Assembly (NCBI GenBank): GCA_020073365.1
Contig: JAIQFL010000049.1
Location: 1-44,742, forward strand
DNA length: 44,742 nt
Origin: Terriglobia bacterium
GTDB lineage: Bacteria > Acidobacteriota > Terriglobia > Bryobacterales > Bryobacteraceae
Reading direction: 5' to 3'
Both the position numbers and the translations under genes were made by a program. The notes under the pieces were generated by a model. The model did not search any database and was not told where the DNA came from. It saw only the letters and a program-made list of their open reading frames with translations. Positions 42,733 to 44,742 of the stretch are shown here, piece by piece. Each line of letters begins with the position of its first letter. Positions within the stretch are counted from its first letter, which is position 1.

Positions 42733-43720
42733 GAAGCGACTCCCGATAGATGGTTTCCACGATATCCAACGCGGCTTCGGCCTCCGCGAGTCCCGGCGAC
42801 GGCTGGCGGTTCAGGCGGATGTCCGTGACGAACTCCGCGACTTCCTGCTGCCACGAATCGTCGGCCATGGGGTATTCCCAGATGGTGGTTTCCGGCGGTC
42901 CCATTTCGGGCAGCATCCGGTAGAGCGCCAGCCGCTCGGTTCCATAACTTCCGCCCAAGCCCGAGATTTCGAGCTTGGCATTGCGCCCGGAGATCTCGAA
43001 CGAAAACAGGTTCTTCCATTCCGTCCATGTGGCGTGCAACGAGGCCACCTGGCCGCGCGGCGTTCGCAACAGGAGAAACGCATTGTCTTCCACCGGCATA
43101 TCCCAGAAGTAAGTTCCCGTAAAGGCTTTGACTTCGCTGAAGTCTCCCAGGAACCAACGCGCCAGGTCGATCAGGTGCATGCCCTGGTCCACCAGTTCCC
43201 CGCCGCCGGACTTCTCGCGAACCGCTCGCCACTCCTTGTCGTAGCCCGGCCGCCCGCCGTGGCCATATCGGCCGCGGATGAACATCATCTCGCCTAATAC
43301 GCCCGATTCGAAGACCTCCCGCGCTTTGCGGAAGGCGCGGTGATAGCGGTGGTTGAAACCCACTCTCACCAGGGCGCCAGTTCGACGGGCGGCTTCCCGG
43401 ACTGGCGCGAGCTCGGCTTTCGAGCGGGCACCCGGCTTCTCGATCAGGACGTGCTTGCCCGCGCCGGCCGCCTCGGCGGCAATGGGAGCCAGCATATCGT
43501 GCACAGTGGCCACGAAAACCAGGTCGACATCGGAGCGCCCCACGGTGGTCCTCCAGTCGGTGGAGGCGTCCGCGGCGGGAAGTTGGCGTGCCAGGGCCTG
43601 GGCGCGAGACTCATCCACGTCGCAGACCGCGACGATTTGGATGTCGGCTGACGATTTCGGCGGCGTTTTCGCCCGTTTGGCTCCGATCAAACCGCATCCG
43701 ACGATGGCTGCTCGTATCAT
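42716..43720 (-). CDS. Gfo/Idh/MocA-family oxidoreductase
   Basis: ATG 43720 gives 334 residues. The Rossmann part shows MIRAAIVGCGLIGAKRA, the strand VAVCDVDESRAQ and LIEKPGARSKAEL (EKP motif); the C-terminal domain has RVGFNHRYHRAFRKA and GGELVDQGMHLIDLARWFLG, whose D-x-G-x-H is the usual active-site segment. The protein is soluble, without a signal peptide, unlike the Tat-type relic at 7373. It probably modifies a sugar nucleotide for the polysaccharide made by this operon. It follows the SDR gene by 40 bases and overlaps hddA. Confidence 0.9.
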   Translation of the reverse strand: MIRAAIVGCGLIGAKRAKTPPKSSADIQIVAVCDVDESRAQALARQLPAADASTDWRTTVGRSDVDLVFVATVHDMLAPIAAEAAGAGKHVLIEKPGARSKAELAPVREAARRTGALVRVGFNHRYHRAFRKAREVFESGVLGEMMFIRGRYGHGGRPGYDKEWRAVREKSGGGELVDQGMHLIDLARWFLGDFSEVKAFTGTYFWDMPVEDNAFLLLRTPRGQVASLHATWTEWKNLFSFEISGRNAKLEISGLGGSYGTERLALYRMLPEMGPPETTIWEYPMADDSWQQEVAEFVTDIRLNRQPSPGLAEAEAALDIVETIYRESLRDHHQ

Positions 43721-43737
43721 GTCCTGTTTGCGCCCGC

Positions 43738-43765
43738 GGTGGGGCATGCGTTAGCTTGCCCTACC
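43738..43765. repeat. Inverted repeat between the SDR and oxidoreductase genes
   Basis: GGTGGGGCA (43738-43746) and TGCCCTACC (43757-43765) form a 9-bp stem with one mismatch and a 10-base loop, overlapping the SDR stop codon. It resembles a REP-type hairpin and has no T-run, so it is more likely an RNA-stabilising or repeat element than a terminator. Confidence 0.55.
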
Positions 43766-44615
43766 AGCTCTTTCCGCGGTCCTCCGGCGTGATGCGGCGT
43801 AAAGTGTAGATGTCGGATCCACGCAGTTCTTCGGCGTGCGCGGCGAGGTCCTGCCATGGGTCCCAGACGGCGCTGATGAGACGCCCGGTGATGCCCTCGC
43901 TGGCGGGCGACGCCAGGTACCACACCAGCCTGGCAGGGGTTTGCGGAGGCGTGCCTCCCGCGTGCTTCTGTTCCACCGCGCGGTGGTACTCCTTGCCCGC
44001 TTGGGCTCCGGAGCGCAGAACAGCTTCCAGCATTTCGGTATTCATGGCGCCAGGCGCAATGGCGTTGACCCGGATCCCGAGATCGGCGACTTCCAGCGCC
44101 AGCGTTTCGGTGAACCGCACCAGGCCTGCCTTGGCGGTGCCGTATGCGCTGAAGTTCGGCCGCGGTCCGGTGGCGCCGCCTCCCGAGAGGTTCACAATGG
44201 CGCCGCCGCGCGTCATCCACGGGATCGCGAGGCGGCACAGTGCCACGGGCGCCATCAGGTTCACCTGCACGGTCTGCTGCCAGCGCCGCCAGTCGTTTTC
44301 CCAGCTCGGACCGATGGGGCCGAGCACCGCGGCGTTGTTGACGAGCGCGTCCAGGTGGTCCCATTTCCGGCGCAGGCACTCCACGATAGCGGAGGGGGCG
44401 TCCGGTTCGGTCAGATCGGCTGGAATCACCTCGAGGCTTTGCGTGCTGCTGGACCCCAGGCCGCGAGCCAGCTCGTCCAGGGCCGCGCTGGGCCGGGCGA
44501 CCACAGCGAGGTTGGCGCCTATGGCCCAAAATACCTGAGCGATGCTGCGGCCCTATCCCTTCGATGCTACCGTGATTAAAGCATTGAAAGCTGGAATCGT
44601 ACGAAGATGAGCCAT
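43761..44615 (-). pseudogene. Short-chain dehydrogenase/reductase with an in-frame stop in its NAD-binding motif
   Basis: From ATG 44615 the frame reads MAHLRTIPAFNALITVASKG, then TAG (44555-44553), then continues in the same frame without further damage: GRSIAQVFWAIGANLAVVAR, LDALVNNAAVLGPI, the catalytic serine in VNLSGGG, YGTAK (Y-x3-K) and VNAIAPGAM, ending TAG 43761. The full reading would be 284 residues including the stop, normal for classical SDRs. The stop falls where the T-G-x3-G-I-G motif needs isoleucine, and V replaces the first glycine. A downstream GTG (44504) could start a protein, but it would lack the nucleotide-binding motif. The gene is therefore probably dead, or this is a base error. 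It is first in the heptose operon order. Confidence 0.75.
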
Positions 44616-44673
44616 TGTAACGCGCGGGTGCGGGGTCAGGAGGTGGGAACGGGGAAAACGCGGTTGAAAGGCA

Positions 44674-44742
44674 GGGGGTTGGGGGTTGGGGGTTGGGGGT
44701 TGGGGGTTGGGGGTTGGGGGTTGGGGGTTGGGGGTTGGGGGT
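44674..44742. repeat. GGGGGTT heptamer array at the window end
   Basis: The 7-base unit GGGGGTT is repeated about ten times without a mismatch up to the last base, so the true length is unknown. On one strand it could fold as a G-quadruplex. No coding frame crosses it. It lies upstream of the SDR gene, so it might influence transcription of the polysaccharide operon, which is only a suggestion. Confidence 0.9.

Noticed and set aside
44674..44742. Telomere-like sequence of a linear replicon
   Set aside because: It is a simple 7-base array at an arbitrary window edge; no hairpin end or terminal protein gene is visible.
1..44742. tRNA or rRNA genes
   Set aside because: I looked for T-arm (GGTTCRAAT) and other conserved tRNA stretches and for rRNA signatures and saw none; a proper covariance search could still find one.

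Overview
The window reads like a chromosome segment of an Acidobacteriota member, most like the Bryobacterales/Solibacter group. The evidence is high-GC coding DNA, an Oar-like TonB receptor with a carboxypeptidase-regulatory N-terminal domain, an NHL-repeat protein ending in a TIGR03437-type domain, pieces of ADOP-type (MacB/FtsX) permeases, DUF1080/Gfo-Idh-MocA genes with Tat-like leaders, and a characteristic integrase family. This is inference from protein style; no rRNA or tRNA gene was seen.

Region 1 (1-9.0 kb) is largely a graveyard. An intact DASS-type anion transporter (304-1746, minus) is followed by broken genes: an SMP-30/gluconolactonase fragment spliced to an antisense tyrosine-integrase relic, a frameshifted putative carbohydrate-enzyme C-terminus, a TonB-receptor tail, a GH43-DUF1080 pseudogene, a frameshifted Gfo/Idh/MocA oxidoreductase and an ADOP permease tail. 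The exported YncE-like beta-propeller (3620-4729) is intact. Region 2 (9.0-17.1 kb) holds an intact GH127-like beta-L-arabinofuranosidase, then a translationally coupled three-gene operon: a membrane histidine kinase with a CX4CH (haem-c-like) motif in its extracytoplasmic domain, an archaemetzincin zinc protease, and an NtrC-type sigma-54 response regulator. A CPBP membrane protease and an HD-GYP protein follow on the other strand.

Region 3 (17.1-21.6 kb) has a secreted matrixin-like protease with a PPVQ-repeat linker, a divergent NHL-repeat protein whose C-terminal domain is frameshifted and cut, and an IS6-family transposase relic. Region 4 (21.6-34.7 kb) is a divergent metabolic locus. 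On the minus strand lie a TonB receptor, a glutamine-synthetase-like ligase and a YncE/alkaline-phosphatase-like fusion. On the plus strand lie a HAD phosphatase, a class I glutamine amidotransferase-like hydrolase, an iron-dependent alcohol dehydrogenase, an aldehyde dehydrogenase and an OPA-type MFS transporter, packed with overlaps or gaps of about ten bases or less. Together these fit a gamma-glutamylation route for an amino alcohol (glutamylate, oxidise alcohol to aldehyde to acid, release glutamate), by analogy with the PuuABCD and isopropylamine/ethanolamine routes. The substrate is unknown.

Region 5 (34.7-44.7 kb) starts with an ADOP permease fragment, two REP-like hairpins and a small conserved-looking ORF. 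It continues with a minus-strand surface-polysaccharide operon: SDR (with an in-frame stop), Gfo/Idh/MocA oxidoreductase, HddA, HddC, GmhA-like SIS isomerase, GmhB, a fused oxidoreductase-epimerase and an O-antigen-ligase-like membrane protein. The four Gmh/Hdd enzymes make up the GDP-D-glycero-alpha-D-manno-heptose pathway from sedoheptulose 7-phosphate. The window ends in about ten copies of a GGGGGTT heptamer.
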